From NCBI GenBank assembly GCA_903944895.1, contig CAJATL010000285.1:1-51223 (forward strand): DNA of 51,223 nucleotides, read 5' to 3'. This stretch comes from an uncultured Bacteroidota bacterium (GTDB lineage Bacteria; Bacteroidota; Bacteroidia; Bacteroidales; 4484-276). Shown here piece by piece: positions 26,304 to 33,286 of this stretch (within the stretch, counting starts at the first letter, position 1; every line of letters starts with the position of its first letter). Under the pieces are notes generated by a model, which ran no database searches, was not told the origin of the DNA, and was given only the letters and a program-made list of their open reading frames with translations. The translations under genes and the position numbers were made by a program.

Positions 26304-27218
26304 TTACAAATACTGTTTTAATGATTTTAGTTTGTCGCGGTCGGATCCTTCCCTATCAACTATATTTTGGTAAGCATCAAAATCAATGCTTTTAAGTATT
26401 GCATTTTCGAGTAATGAATTTAAAATTTCAGGTTTGAGCGCGTCAACTTCCCAACTTTGAGCGCCGTTTTTATCAATAAAATCCTTTGACCTGGTATCTG
26501 TTATTTTGGCCATATTTGGCGGTGGGTTGTATTGTCTAATTTGATCCATCGTTAACGCAATTGCCTCAACTGAAAAATTAAAATCAGTAAATTCAATACC
26601 AGGGCAATTATAGGTAACATCACCAAAAATAAAATCGTTCGTTCTATCGGTAATATCCCGGATCATGTCCAACCCGCTGGGATCGTAATCACCCAGGTAA
26701 ATTATTTTTATAGATTGCCCGTTTTCCTGGGCGCTTTTAAATCTTTGAAAACTGTCATACATTGCCGAAACACTGGAATAACCCCTGTTAACCATGATAG
26801 GTATGTGATATTTTCGGGTGATCCTACCCAATACCCCGCTCAAAGCATCCTTTTCTACCCAAACTTCAATGTACATTTTTTGCCCTGCCTGCCGTGGTAA
26901 TTGATATTGATTAATTGCGGCGCTTAATATTTCGCCTGGGCTGCTAAATGAAGCGGGTTGCGACGGTTTTCGAAGTCTGTCTTCTATTGCATCCCAATCA
27001 ACAAAGCCTGCCATCCGGCCTTCAGTTAATAAATGGCTGATTTTTTTATATTCTTTTTGGTGGTTTGGGATCACATCCCGGCTTACCAACTGATAATAAA
27101 GTTGGCGAAGCGTTAACACGTAACCTTCTTTTTGATACTCTTCAATGATCGTATTTATAATTTCAAGCCTTTTTTTGTTCGTTTTGCTTAAGCTGATTTC
27201 TCTAAATTTGATTTTCAT
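26304..27218 (-). CDS. Spo11/topoisomerase VI A-like protein (winged helix with YY motif plus TOPRIM domain)
   Basis: 304 residues. Residues about 10-75 form a helical region with LTLRQLYYQLVSRD, which matches the catalytic-tyrosine region (kReiyY) of Spo11/Topo VI A. A TOPRIM-like core follows: IEVWVEKDALSGVL (conserved Glu), a middle strand MVNRGYSSVSAMYDSF, and YLGDYDPSGLDM, the DxD motif in the form typical of Topo VI A. The protein lacks the longer N-terminal parts of Topo VI A and there is no Topo VI B-like GHKL ATPase in the window. Single A-like proteins of this sort have been noted in mobile elements. A DNA-cleaving or nicking role in replication or integration is likely but unproven. 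Confidence 0.8.
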   Translation of the reverse strand: MKIKFREISLSKTNKKRLEIINTIIEEYQKEGYVLTLRQLYYQLVSRDVIPNHQKEYKKISHLLTEGRMAGFVDWDAIEDRLRKPSQPASFSSPGEILSAAINQYQLPRQAGQKMYIEVWVEKDALSGVLGRITRKYHIPIMVNRGYSSVSAMYDSFQRFKSAQENGQSIKIIYLGDYDPSGLDMIRDITDRTNDFIFGDVTYNCPGIEFTDFNFSVEAIALTMDQIRQYNPPPNMAKITDTRSKDFIDKNGAQSWEVDALKPEILNSLLENAILKSIDFDAYQNIVDREGSDRDKLKSLKQYL

Positions 27219-27549
27219 TTCGCTTTTGTTTGAACGTTGTTTTATTACTTTCTAAAAATACCGTTTAATAAATTGATATTCAATGTTTTATAGCTGTATT
27301 GGCTTACGCTTTACAAGCTGCGGGTCGTTAATTTTGGCCTTTTTACTTGTTACAAATGTTACACGGTGTGACACGCAAAGCAATTGATATTCAGCTTTGT
27401 AACAAATGTTACACAAAAAAGCCAAAAAACTTATTAAGCCGTCAGTCACATTTTTTACCCTTGCATTTATCATGATTTCTATTTACTTTTTTTTAAAAAA
27501 ACATTGTAACATTGTAACATTCGTTATTTGGTGCGGGTTGTAGCTGTTT
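27219..27549. repeat. Island spacer with clustered GTAAC/GTTAC repeats (candidate replication origin)
   Basis: 331 bp with no credible gene between the TOPRIM gene and the helicase gene. It holds a GTTAC-AAAT-GTTAC direct repeat (about 27349-27362), a near-palindrome GTTACACGGTGTGAC (27358-27372), the inverted repeat GTAAC-AAAT-GTTAC (27399-27412) and a tandem ATTGTAAC pair (27503-27518). A perfect palindrome GTTACACGGTGTAAC follows at 27556-27570, inside the 3' end of the helicase gene. A 61-codon frame at 27288-27473 runs through the repeats and is probably chance. Confidence 0.5.
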
Positions 27550-29145
27550 TCAAAAGTTACACGGTGTAACATTTTCATTTTGTTTCGTTTCTGTGAATAA
27601 TTCGCGGGTGAATTGAAACGGGCGCCCGGTCTTTGCCAATTCATCAGCAAAAGGTTTGTATCTGATTACTTTTTCCGCGGGCATCAGCTTAAATTCATTT
27701 TTTAACACCGTGCCAATGTAGGCGGCTCCAATGTTGTGTTCAAACTGAAAATATTTATCTTTCAAATCCTTTGCGGTGCAAAAACAACTTTCTAAACTGG
27801 TACCGTCATTTTCAAAAAAGTAAGTCAAACGGATCATGATTTCTTTTGCTAAGGTGCTAAGGCTGTCAGATTTTACCGCTAAAAGTTGATCGGTTTGGAT
27901 TTCATCAGGTAAAAACATCATTCTACTTTTTATCTGAAGCGGTTCCTGGTCATTAAGAAACTTCAAAAAAGCCGGTATTTCATTTATCAGCAATTTTTCA
28001 AAGTCTGGTATATCCTGGGCGGGTTTGTTAACTTTCCGGATCCAGTACCTTACCTCCTCTTCATCAATCCGGATCAAAGCATTTTCTTTATTGCTGCAAA
28101 GGATAATTTTGCCGTAAAAGTCAACTGAATAGGGCGCAACATACTTGTTATTGACTGTCAATCTTTTTGCCGTTGAAATGTTTTTCAATCTTTCGGCGGC
28201 GGCGCTTCGTTCTATCAGTGTTTCATCAATGGCAATTATGTTTTTATTGGCATAAATCCCGTTGAAACTACTTTCTAAATCACTGCTTTGGATTACCGTC
28301 ATATTATCGCTAAAAATAGCCTGCAACCAATTTAAGTATGTAGTCTTACCAGTTTCGCGGGTTGCGCTTACCAGGGCTAAAATTGGTAGGCTTTGCGTTG
28401 GCTTTTGATACAAGCATTGCATGTATTTCACACCCTGGTCAAATTGTTCGCCAAAAATGTGTTTTATCATTTGCTTTGAATATTCACAATTGCCGGCGGC
28501 GGGTTCGTGGGGAAATTTAGAATAAAGGTTGAAGCAATTTTTTACAATTGGATCATAGTTTTTATTATCAGGTACCATTGCAAAGCTGTCATATTTTGGG
28601 ATTGTCTGCAAAAAACTTGTACCATAATCCAGGGTAATTTCCGCGCGCTTCCAGGGCATTAAAACACGTTTCTTTTTGATAAATCTATCAGAAACATATC
28701 CTACTTTGAAGTAATCACACCCGCAACGGATATAAGAAAATTCGCTTGTTTTGGGATCCGTCGAAGTTGGCACCTGGGTAATGTTCGAAGTATAATTTGG
28801 TCGCGAAACGTGCGCTTTAAATTCCTTTGTCCCGTGTTCGCCGATGCGCTGATAAGCTGATCGAACGGCCTTCTTTATTTCCGTTGCTGTGAAGTCACGT
28901 TCCTGGTATTGCATCAGAAAATTTAAAGCATCATTTTCGTTAACTGCGAAACGATTACAATCACTTGCAACGGTGTGAACAAAGTTGTTTCGGTTGCCGT
29001 TGGTCGGGGTTTCCTTAATCCCTTTCATGATGTAAGAAAACACATCGTTACCGTTGGTATAATTTAGCGGCAGCGCTTCCATTGTTTGTACTTCCATCAT
29101 TTGCGCCTGCTGGGTTGCTGTTGTTAATTCTGCGATACTTGCCAT
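27550..29145 (-). CDS. Primase-helicase: SF3/P4-type helicase of the island
   Basis: 531 residues from the ATG at 29145; the frame is open to 29175, but the shorter form reduces the overlap with the primase gene to 22 bp. The N-terminal 130 residues resemble a primase C-terminal domain (NNFVHTVASDCNRF). An ATPase domain follows at about residues 250-380: Walker A ATRETGKTT, Walker B NIIAIDE, then KIILCSNKENALI with a conserved Asn (sensor/motif C) and a basic REVRYW-like element. This is the arrangement of D5/P4-like replicative helicases in plasmids and phages. It probably unwinds the island origin together with the adjacent primase. Confidence 0.85.
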   Translation of the reverse strand: MASIAELTTATQQAQMMEVQTMEALPLNYTNGNDVFSYIMKGIKETPTNGNRNNFVHTVASDCNRFAVNENDALNFLMQYQERDFTATEIKKAVRSAYQRIGEHGTKEFKAHVSRPNYTSNITQVPTSTDPKTSEFSYIRCGCDYFKVGYVSDRFIKKKRVLMPWKRAEITLDYGTSFLQTIPKYDSFAMVPDNKNYDPIVKNCFNLYSKFPHEPAAGNCEYSKQMIKHIFGEQFDQGVKYMQCLYQKPTQSLPILALVSATRETGKTTYLNWLQAIFSDNMTVIQSSDLESSFNGIYANKNIIAIDETLIERSAAAERLKNISTAKRLTVNNKYVAPYSVDFYGKIILCSNKENALIRIDEEEVRYWIRKVNKPAQDIPDFEKLLINEIPAFLKFLNDQEPLQIKSRMMFLPDEIQTDQLLAVKSDSLSTLAKEIMIRLTYFFENDGTSLESCFCTAKDLKDKYFQFEHNIGAAYIGTVLKNEFKLMPAEKVIRYKPFADELAKTGRPFQFTRELFTETKQNENVTPCNF

Positions 29146-29897
29146 AATTCTAAATACTGAGGTTTGATATAACAATTGGGATCATGACAGATAAAACAGG
29201 TACGGGCAACGTCCTTAGTTTTCTCATCAATATTTTTCACAAAATCATGATAGTTACTTTTCAGATAACCGAGTACAGCCATATAAAAGCGGTCGTATGG
29301 TGCATGATCGTCGTTATGAAGTATCATTTTCAATCCATCGCCTGAAGGTGAAACAAACATCATTTGGACATCAAGTTTCATATCAGCTATCAATAAATTT
29401 CTGAATATTTCAACCTGTGGCACATGATCGAAGTCAAAAACGGCGTAACCAGATAAGTTTTTAAGGCTGTCAGATTTCCGAGCGGCGAAAGTCCCGGCAA
29501 AGGTCACATGATCGAAGCGGGTTTTCTTAAATTCTGCCTTTTGTGCGCCCGCTTCCATTGCCCTGAACTGTTCAGTAACTTTTAAATAATAAGTTCCTGT
29601 AATCGCTGTAAATAGCTGTACAAGCGTTATTTCATTTCGTGGTCTTGTATTGGTTACCGGTGCTTTAAAGTAGCTGAATTTTGGATAATTTACGGTAAAA
29701 TTTCCTTTATAGATATTCCACAATTCCGGGATAGTTTTATTAAACTTCCTGCAAATTTCCGCATCTGTGAAGTTGCAAAAATTATCATTTATCCATTTTT
29801 GAATAGATAAGCCGGTTTCAAAAGAAAGTATCGTATCTTTGCATTGTGCGCCGTCAAACGCTGCCTGGGTTCCCTCCTGGGCTTTTTTTATGTCCAT
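29124..29897 (-). CDS. VirE N-terminal/BT4734-family primase domain protein
   Basis: 257 residues. The central part reads FDHVTFAGTFAARKSD, then YAVFDFDHVP (acidic pair expected for archaeo-eukaryotic primase catalysis), MFVSPSGDGLKMIL and later ARTCFICHDPNCYIKP, the signature of the BT4734/VirE-N family, known from Bacteroidetes mobile elements. The N-terminal 90 residues include an HTH-like DAEICRKFNKTIPELW. It overlaps the helicase gene by 22 bp, and the pair is probably a split primase-helicase. It would synthesise primers for island replication. Confidence 0.85.
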   Translation of the reverse strand: MDIKKAQEGTQAAFDGAQCKDTILSFETGLSIQKWINDNFCNFTDAEICRKFNKTIPELWNIYKGNFTVNYPKFSYFKAPVTNTRPRNEITLVQLFTAITGTYYLKVTEQFRAMEAGAQKAEFKKTRFDHVTFAGTFAARKSDSLKNLSGYAVFDFDHVPQVEIFRNLLIADMKLDVQMMFVSPSGDGLKMILHNDDHAPYDRFYMAVLGYLKSNYHDFVKNIDEKTKDVARTCFICHDPNCYIKPQYLELWQVSQN

Positions 29898-30079
29898 ATA
29901 GTTACCAGGTTTTTGTTTTTGGGCTGAAATATTGCTTTTAAGTGCTGCCTATGGATAACAGTCACATTATTAATTTTTGTACTGGCTATTTTTTTAGCTT
30001 TTACCAGGCGGTAAATTGTGCCGTAATCAGTACCAAATTCAATTGCACCTTGTCCAATAGAAACGAAACTGTTATCCAT
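29888..30079 (-). CDS. Small helix-turn-helix DNA-binding protein (excisionase-like)
   Basis: 63 residues. The sequence GAIEFGTDYGTIYRLVKAKKIASTKI followed by VTVIHRQHLKAIF has the spacing of a MerR/excisionase-type winged HTH (recognition helix around Tyr and Arg, then a short wing). Its stop region overlaps the primase start by 10 bp and its own start abuts the next small HTH gene, so the two HTH proteins and primase form one transcript. Likely roles are excision directionality or control of replication genes. Confidence 0.65.
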   Translation of the reverse strand: MDNSFVSIGQGAIEFGTDYGTIYRLVKAKKIASTKINNVTVIHRQHLKAIFQPKNKNLVTIWT

Positions 30080-30408
30080 TACGCTACCTTTACCCTTTCT
30101 TTCAGTGCTTCCATTGCCTGAATTTTTCGGTCTGATAGGCTTTTATGTTCGTACTTTTGAAGGTAGGCCATAACATCACTTCTTTTAAAAAGTAATCGTT
30201 TGCCGTGCTTTATGTAGCCAATTTTGGGCGCTTTTCTGTAAACGGTCGTTACAGGTGATTTGATAATTTCAGCAACTTCCAGGGCTTCCAGTAATGATTC
30301 ATCTGGTTTTTTGGGCGGTGCGCTCTGGGTGCTTTGCATCAGCGATAATATTCGCTCAATGTTGATAAGTCTTTGGTCTAAGACTTCAAAAGGATTCATA
30401 TTCATCAT
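30079..30408 (-). CDS. Helix-turn-helix domain protein (HTH_17/excisionase family)
   Basis: 109 residues. The N-terminal 30 residues are a helical segment (EVLDQRLINIERILSLM); the core LLEALEVAEIIKSPVTTVYRK, then IGYIKHGKRLLFKRSDVMAYLQKY is a standard HTH_17 domain (helix-turn-helix followed by the beta wing and a DVxxYL helix). These domains serve as excisionases or regulators in Bacteroidetes integrative elements. Its stop overlaps the start of the 63-residue HTH gene by one base (ATGA-like coupling). Confidence 0.8.
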   Translation of the reverse strand: MMNMNPFEVLDQRLINIERILSLMQSTQSAPPKKPDESLLEALEVAEIIKSPVTTVYRKAPKIGYIKHGKRLLFKRSDVMAYLQKYEHKSLSDRKIQAMEALKERVKVA

Positions 30409-30465
30409 TGTTTTACATTTTTAAGTGAAACATGATGCAATATTAATGCAGTGCTAAAGCGTAAG

Positions 30466-30486
30466 CATAGGTATTAACTGCCTATG
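30466..30486. promoter_or_regulatory. Operator-like inverted repeat upstream of the HTH genes
   Basis: CATAGG-n9-CCTATG lies 58 bp upstream of the first HTH gene start (30408), in the only gap of the island's gene string apart from the repeat region. A nearby GCA-ATATTAAT-GC palindrome (30437-30449) adds to the impression of a control region. It would suit binding by one of the small HTH proteins. Confidence 0.35.
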
Positions 30487-30507
30487 TTTTAAGGTGTTTT
30501 TACCTGT

Positions 30508-31167
30508 TTAATGAAATAGGGCGTTTTTAATGAATGAAGTTAAATATTCATTATAGTTTGCAAACCCGCCCGGATCATTGTCCCAGGCTTCATAATTCTT
30601 AACATATCCCATATCAGCAAAAATATTGCCTACAAAAAGATACTTACTATTATCGGATCCATCAGGCGCAAATGATAGCGTTAACTCAATTGCTTTTTTT
30701 ACCCTGGCTTTCTTTTCGGATTTCGGGCGGTGCGCTTCCCTGGCATCAGATTTTAAAATGTGTTTTTGATTTTTTTCTAATCCCTGCCGGATCCCTTCTA
30801 TTGTTGCGGGGTCTGTTATGCTAAGAATTTCACCTGAAGCAAGTTTGAATGATATTCTTTTTATCGGGTGCCGTTCATCAATACCATAAACTTGTCTAAA
30901 ATTCTGATAGGCATGATCATAATCCCTTTGATACTTTGGATTTTCCTCGATTTGATAAATTGGGTTTGTATCAAATTCATGTGTTATTCTGCTTAATCGG
31001 GGTCTTTCAGAAATGATTTTGTTAATTGTTTCGCTGTCATCAATTGGCCTGTATTGTCCCTTAATTCTTATCATAAATGCTTCCCATAAAATATTACTAA
31101 TTTTTGTTAGCTGATCCCGTTCGATTGCATACTTTTCTGAAATTTCTTTAAAACTTAATTTTTTCAT
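30508..31167 (-). CDS. Island protein of unknown function (219 aa)
   Basis: 219 residues, charged and soluble. There is a helical N-terminal part (LSFKEISEKYAIERDQL resembling an HTH), a middle stretch HAYQNFRQVYGIDERHPIKRISFKLASG, and a basic segment REAHRPKSEKKARVKK near residue 150, followed by a C-terminal YNEYLTSFIKNALF. I do not recognise the family. It overlaps the integrase gene start-to-stop by 4 bp (its ATG lies at the integrase stop), so it is co-translated with the integrase; accessory or regulatory roles in recombination are conceivable. Confidence 0.7.
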   Translation of the reverse strand: MKKLSFKEISEKYAIERDQLTKISNILWEAFMIRIKGQYRPIDDSETINKIISERPRLSRITHEFDTNPIYQIEENPKYQRDYDHAYQNFRQVYGIDERHPIKRISFKLASGEILSITDPATIEGIRQGLEKNQKHILKSDAREAHRPKSEKKARVKKAIELTLSFAPDGSDNSKYLFVGNIFADMGYVKNYEAWDNDPGGFANYNEYLTSFIKNALFH

Positions 31168-32435
31168 TGTATCGGGGTATTTATTAGGGTTTCCAAATTT
31201 TCGAAGGTGTCCCGGCGCTGTTTTTGCTCAAAGCCTTTTAAATAGTTCATTGTTGTCTGAAGGCTGCTATGTCCTAAAGTTTCCTGCAAAAAACTAACTG
31301 AAATACCGGCGTTTTTTAATATGGTGGCGTAACTGTGGCGGCTTACATAAGTTGATACCCTGGGCAATTTTAAAGCATCTGAAATAGCTTTTAAATGCTT
31401 GTTCATTATCCTGGTATGATTGGCCGCAACCTGTTTAATTTGCAAAGGTGTTTCGGCTCCAACCATGAAAGGCAAAATATAATTATCGCCGCTTTTATCC
31501 TGGGTGCCGTAATTGTCCAAAATTGCCTGTACTGTGTTTGTGATCGGGATTTTAATGATAGTTTGCTTTTTTACCGTTCGTGCCGTTTTCTTTCTTTCGA
31601 AATGGATTTCATTGCCGTTTATATTTTTCCACTTCAATAACATCAGGTCTATTGCTGATATTCCGGCTAAATTAAACATCAAAAGAAACAAGTCCCGACT
31701 TCGTTTCATTGCCGGATAAGTGTTTGGTATTTCGTAATTTCTGATTAAAGAAACTTGCTCGGCTGTTAACGCTGTTTTGGTGCCGGATCCATCAATAATA
31801 CGAAACTTACCATCTATTGCACCATCAGTATTTTTTTTGAAAGGGTAAATTTTGGGATCTATTATCTTTTCACGAATTGCCCAATTAAAAACGCTGCGAA
31901 TTGTCCTTAAATAAATACTTGCGGTGCTTTGGGTAATGTTTTGTTTCATATTAGCTTGTAAGCCTTCCAAATACTTTGGTGTAATGGCTTTGAAGGTGAT
32001 TTTATTGCTATCATATTTAATCAAAAAATTCATAGTATTTCGATAAATTGAAGCGTTACCAATTCGCCCGGCCTTGTTCATTTCTTTTATGATCGTTTCA
32101 AAGCATGTGATAATATTATCAGTATCGCCACGGCCTAAAATTGATTTCAGTTTGTTGTGTGAATAATCGCCGTTTTCAATAATATCCCTGATAGTGTTTT
32201 TAATGGCTGTAAACTGATCGCCTATTGCTGTGCGCTGTTTAGTTAGTTCAGTTTCGCGGGTTGTTGGTAAGCGTTTAAATTCATCAGGTGTAAAATAATA
32301 GCCTGGTGAAATGTAGGTAGCTTCCCTTTTATGGGTGATCCTAAATCTTACCGGGTGTTTCGTTTCGTCCTTTGTTCGCCTGGTATCATAAATGATCATT
32401 CCAGTTACCCCACCTTCAATAAAACTTTTTTCCAT
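31164..32435 (-). CDS. int: Tyrosine recombinase (integrase) of the island
   Basis: 423 residues. Arm-binding and core-binding (SAM-like, about 95-200) domains precede the catalytic domain (about 220-415). The C-terminal motif SRHSYATILKNAG carries the second conserved Arg and His, LGHSSLQTTMNYL carries the last His and the nucleophile Tyr. The first Arg box reads AGISAIDLMLLKW, where the usual Arg is absent, as is known for the IntDOT-type integrases of Bacteroidetes. The gene lies 178 bp from the right core repeat; with the attachment repeats it accounts for insertion into tRNA-Arg. It starts behind a good promoter at 32487-32516. Confidence 0.93.
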   Translation of the reverse strand: MEKSFIEGGVTGMIIYDTRRTKDETKHPVRFRITHKREATYISPGYYFTPDEFKRLPTTRETELTKQRTAIGDQFTAIKNTIRDIIENGDYSHNKLKSILGRGDTDNIITCFETIIKEMNKAGRIGNASIYRNTMNFLIKYDSNKITFKAITPKYLEGLQANMKQNITQSTASIYLRTIRSVFNWAIREKIIDPKIYPFKKNTDGAIDGKFRIIDGSGTKTALTAEQVSLIRNYEIPNTYPAMKRSRDLFLLMFNLAGISAIDLMLLKWKNINGNEIHFERKKTARTVKKQTIIKIPITNTVQAILDNYGTQDKSGDNYILPFMVGAETPLQIKQVAANHTRIMNKHLKAISDALKLPRVSTYVSRHSYATILKNAGISVSFLQETLGHSSLQTTMNYLKGFEQKQRRDTFENLETLINTPIQ

Positions 32436-32468
32436 TGCCTGTATTTATTAGGTTTTTACTAAAAATCC

Positions 32469-32490
32469 GTTCAAACATTGTTCAAACAAA
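32469..32490 (+). repeat. Right arm-type repeat pair GTTCAAAC-n3-GTTCAAAC-AAA
   Basis: Same octamers, spacing and downstream AAA as the pair at 24527-24548, in the same orientation, 123 bp inside the right core. It overlaps the -7 element of the integrase promoter, which would let the integrase regulate its own gene. Confidence 0.6.
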
Positions 32491-32516
32491 AGTAATAAAT
32501 AATAGCATATAACAAA
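32487..32516 (-). promoter_or_regulatory. Promoter of the integrase gene (TTTG-n18-TACTTTTG)
   Basis: On the minus strand TTTG (32513-32516), 18 bp, then TACTTTTG (32487-32494): a near-consensus Bacteroidetes promoter (TTTG-n19-TAnnTTTG). Transcription would start about 45 bp before the integrase ATG. Confidence 0.65.
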
Positions 32517-32613
32517 CAATAACGGTAAATATTATTTTTATTAATTGTACTGATAATTAATATTTTATGTAATTTTGCTAAATAACGAAAGGTAATAAAT
32601 AGTAAAAGTTTAG

Positions 32614-32658
32614 GCCTTCTAAGCTGCGGGTCATGGGTTCGAGCCCCGTCTGGATCAC
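32614..32658 (+). repeat. attR core: displaced 3' fragment of tRNA-Arg
   Basis: 45 bp identical to 24457-24501, without the 5' half of a tRNA in front of it, so this is not a second tRNA gene. It marks the right boundary of the island. Confidence 0.95.
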
Positions 32659-32670
32659 AAACAAAATCAA

Positions 32671-32699
32671 AGGGTTACAAAACATTGTAACCCTTTTTT
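32671..32699 (+). terminator. Original terminator of tRNA-Arg, now separated from its gene
   Basis: Perfect 10-bp stem AGGGTTACAA/TTGTAACCCT with loop AACA and a T run, 12 bp after the attR core. Before insertion it would have followed the tRNA directly. The rest of the 32659-32844 stretch is AT-rich without a recognisable feature. Confidence 0.75.
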
Positions 32700-32844
32700 A
32701 TTCCGTTGTAACCACTTTTGTTAACACTTTTCTGACTTTAAATTTTAAGTTTAGCAATTTCTTATTGTTTCTATTTTTTAATAGAGCATTTGAACCTTTT
32801 AAAGCGTTCTGCGTTTAAAAGCAATAAATTTAAAAATTTGCAAA

Positions 32845-33207
32845 ATGAGTTATTTACAAAAAGCTAAGGATTTGTATCAGATGGTTGGCCAGGGCCAATT
32901 GCTTGATGCTTTTGAGAAATACTACCACGAGGATGTAGTTATGATTGAAGCCACTGGAGCGGCCCGTAACGGTAAAGCCGAAAACCGTGAATACGAAAAA
33001 CAATTTCTTGCAAGTGTTAGCCTGATGAATGATGGCGGCGTTACTGCAATTACTTCAAATGAAGAAACCTGTGTAACGATGGTTGAATCGTGGATGGATA
33101 TTTCATTTAAGGATGGAAATCGCATGAAAATGGAAGAAGTTGCTGTTCAAACATGGAAAGACGATCAGATCATAAGGGAGCGTTTTTATTACAACATGGG
33201 CGGATAA
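32845..33207 (+). CDS. SnoaL/NTF2-like domain protein
   Basis: 120 residues, one NTF2-like cone: helical start (LQKAKDLYQMVGQGQLLDAFEKYYHEDVVM), then beta strands with GKAENREYEKQFLASV, ESWMDISFKDGNRMKMEEVAVQTWKDDQIIRERFYY. Proteins of this fold act as small isomerases, hydrolases or ligand-binding proteins; the pocket residues do not allow a function to be named. It stands alone between the island and the converging rnf operon. Confidence 0.82.
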   Translation: MSYLQKAKDLYQMVGQGQLLDAFEKYYHEDVVMIEATGAARNGKAENREYEKQFLASVSLMNDGGVTAITSNEETCVTMVESWMDISFKDGNRMKMEEVAVQTWKDDQIIRERFYYNMGG

Positions 33208-33232
33208 CCTGCAATTATCACTGGCCTAAAGG

Positions 33233-33272
33233 AAAAAATGCTCGGACAAATGATTGCCTGAGCATTTTTTTT
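33233..33272. terminator. Bidirectional terminator between the SnoaL-like gene and rnfA
   Basis: An A-rich run, ATGCTC-n18-GAGCAT stem (with inner GG/CC pairs) and TTTTTTTT. It serves both converging genes. Confidence 0.75.
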
Positions 33273-33286
33273 GTCCTATAAAACCG

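Larger units (their letters stand above)
24457..32658. mobile_element. 8.2-kb integrated island in tRNA-Arg (phage-satellite or minimal integrative element)
   Basis: The segment is bounded by two identical 45-bp copies of the tRNA-Arg 3' end. It carries a tyrosine integrase at its right end, and all its genes are on the minus strand: integrase, unknown, two small HTH proteins, VirE-N primase, SF3-like helicase, Spo11-like TOPRIM protein, DUF5681-like protein, two unknowns. No capsid, portal, large terminase, tail, relaxase or type IV secretion gene is present, so it must borrow a vehicle if it moves. Paired GTTCAAAC repeats lie just inside both ends. The native tRNA terminator is displaced to 32671. 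Confidence 0.9.

Noticed and set aside
27288-27473. A 61-codon minus-strand frame in the island spacer
   Set aside because: It is made of the GTTAC repeat cluster, with no recognisable motif or start signal; chance frame.
32614-32658. A second tRNA-Arg
   Set aside because: Only the 3' 45 bp is present; there is no D-arm or 5' acceptor strand. It is the attR copy.
24457-32658. Complete prophage or conjugative element
   Set aside because: No capsid, portal, tail, lysis, relaxase or mating-pore gene is present in the 8.2 kb.
32633-32818. A 61-codon frame starting in attR
   Set aside because: It runs through the tRNA fragment and a terminator hairpin and shows no protein-like pattern.
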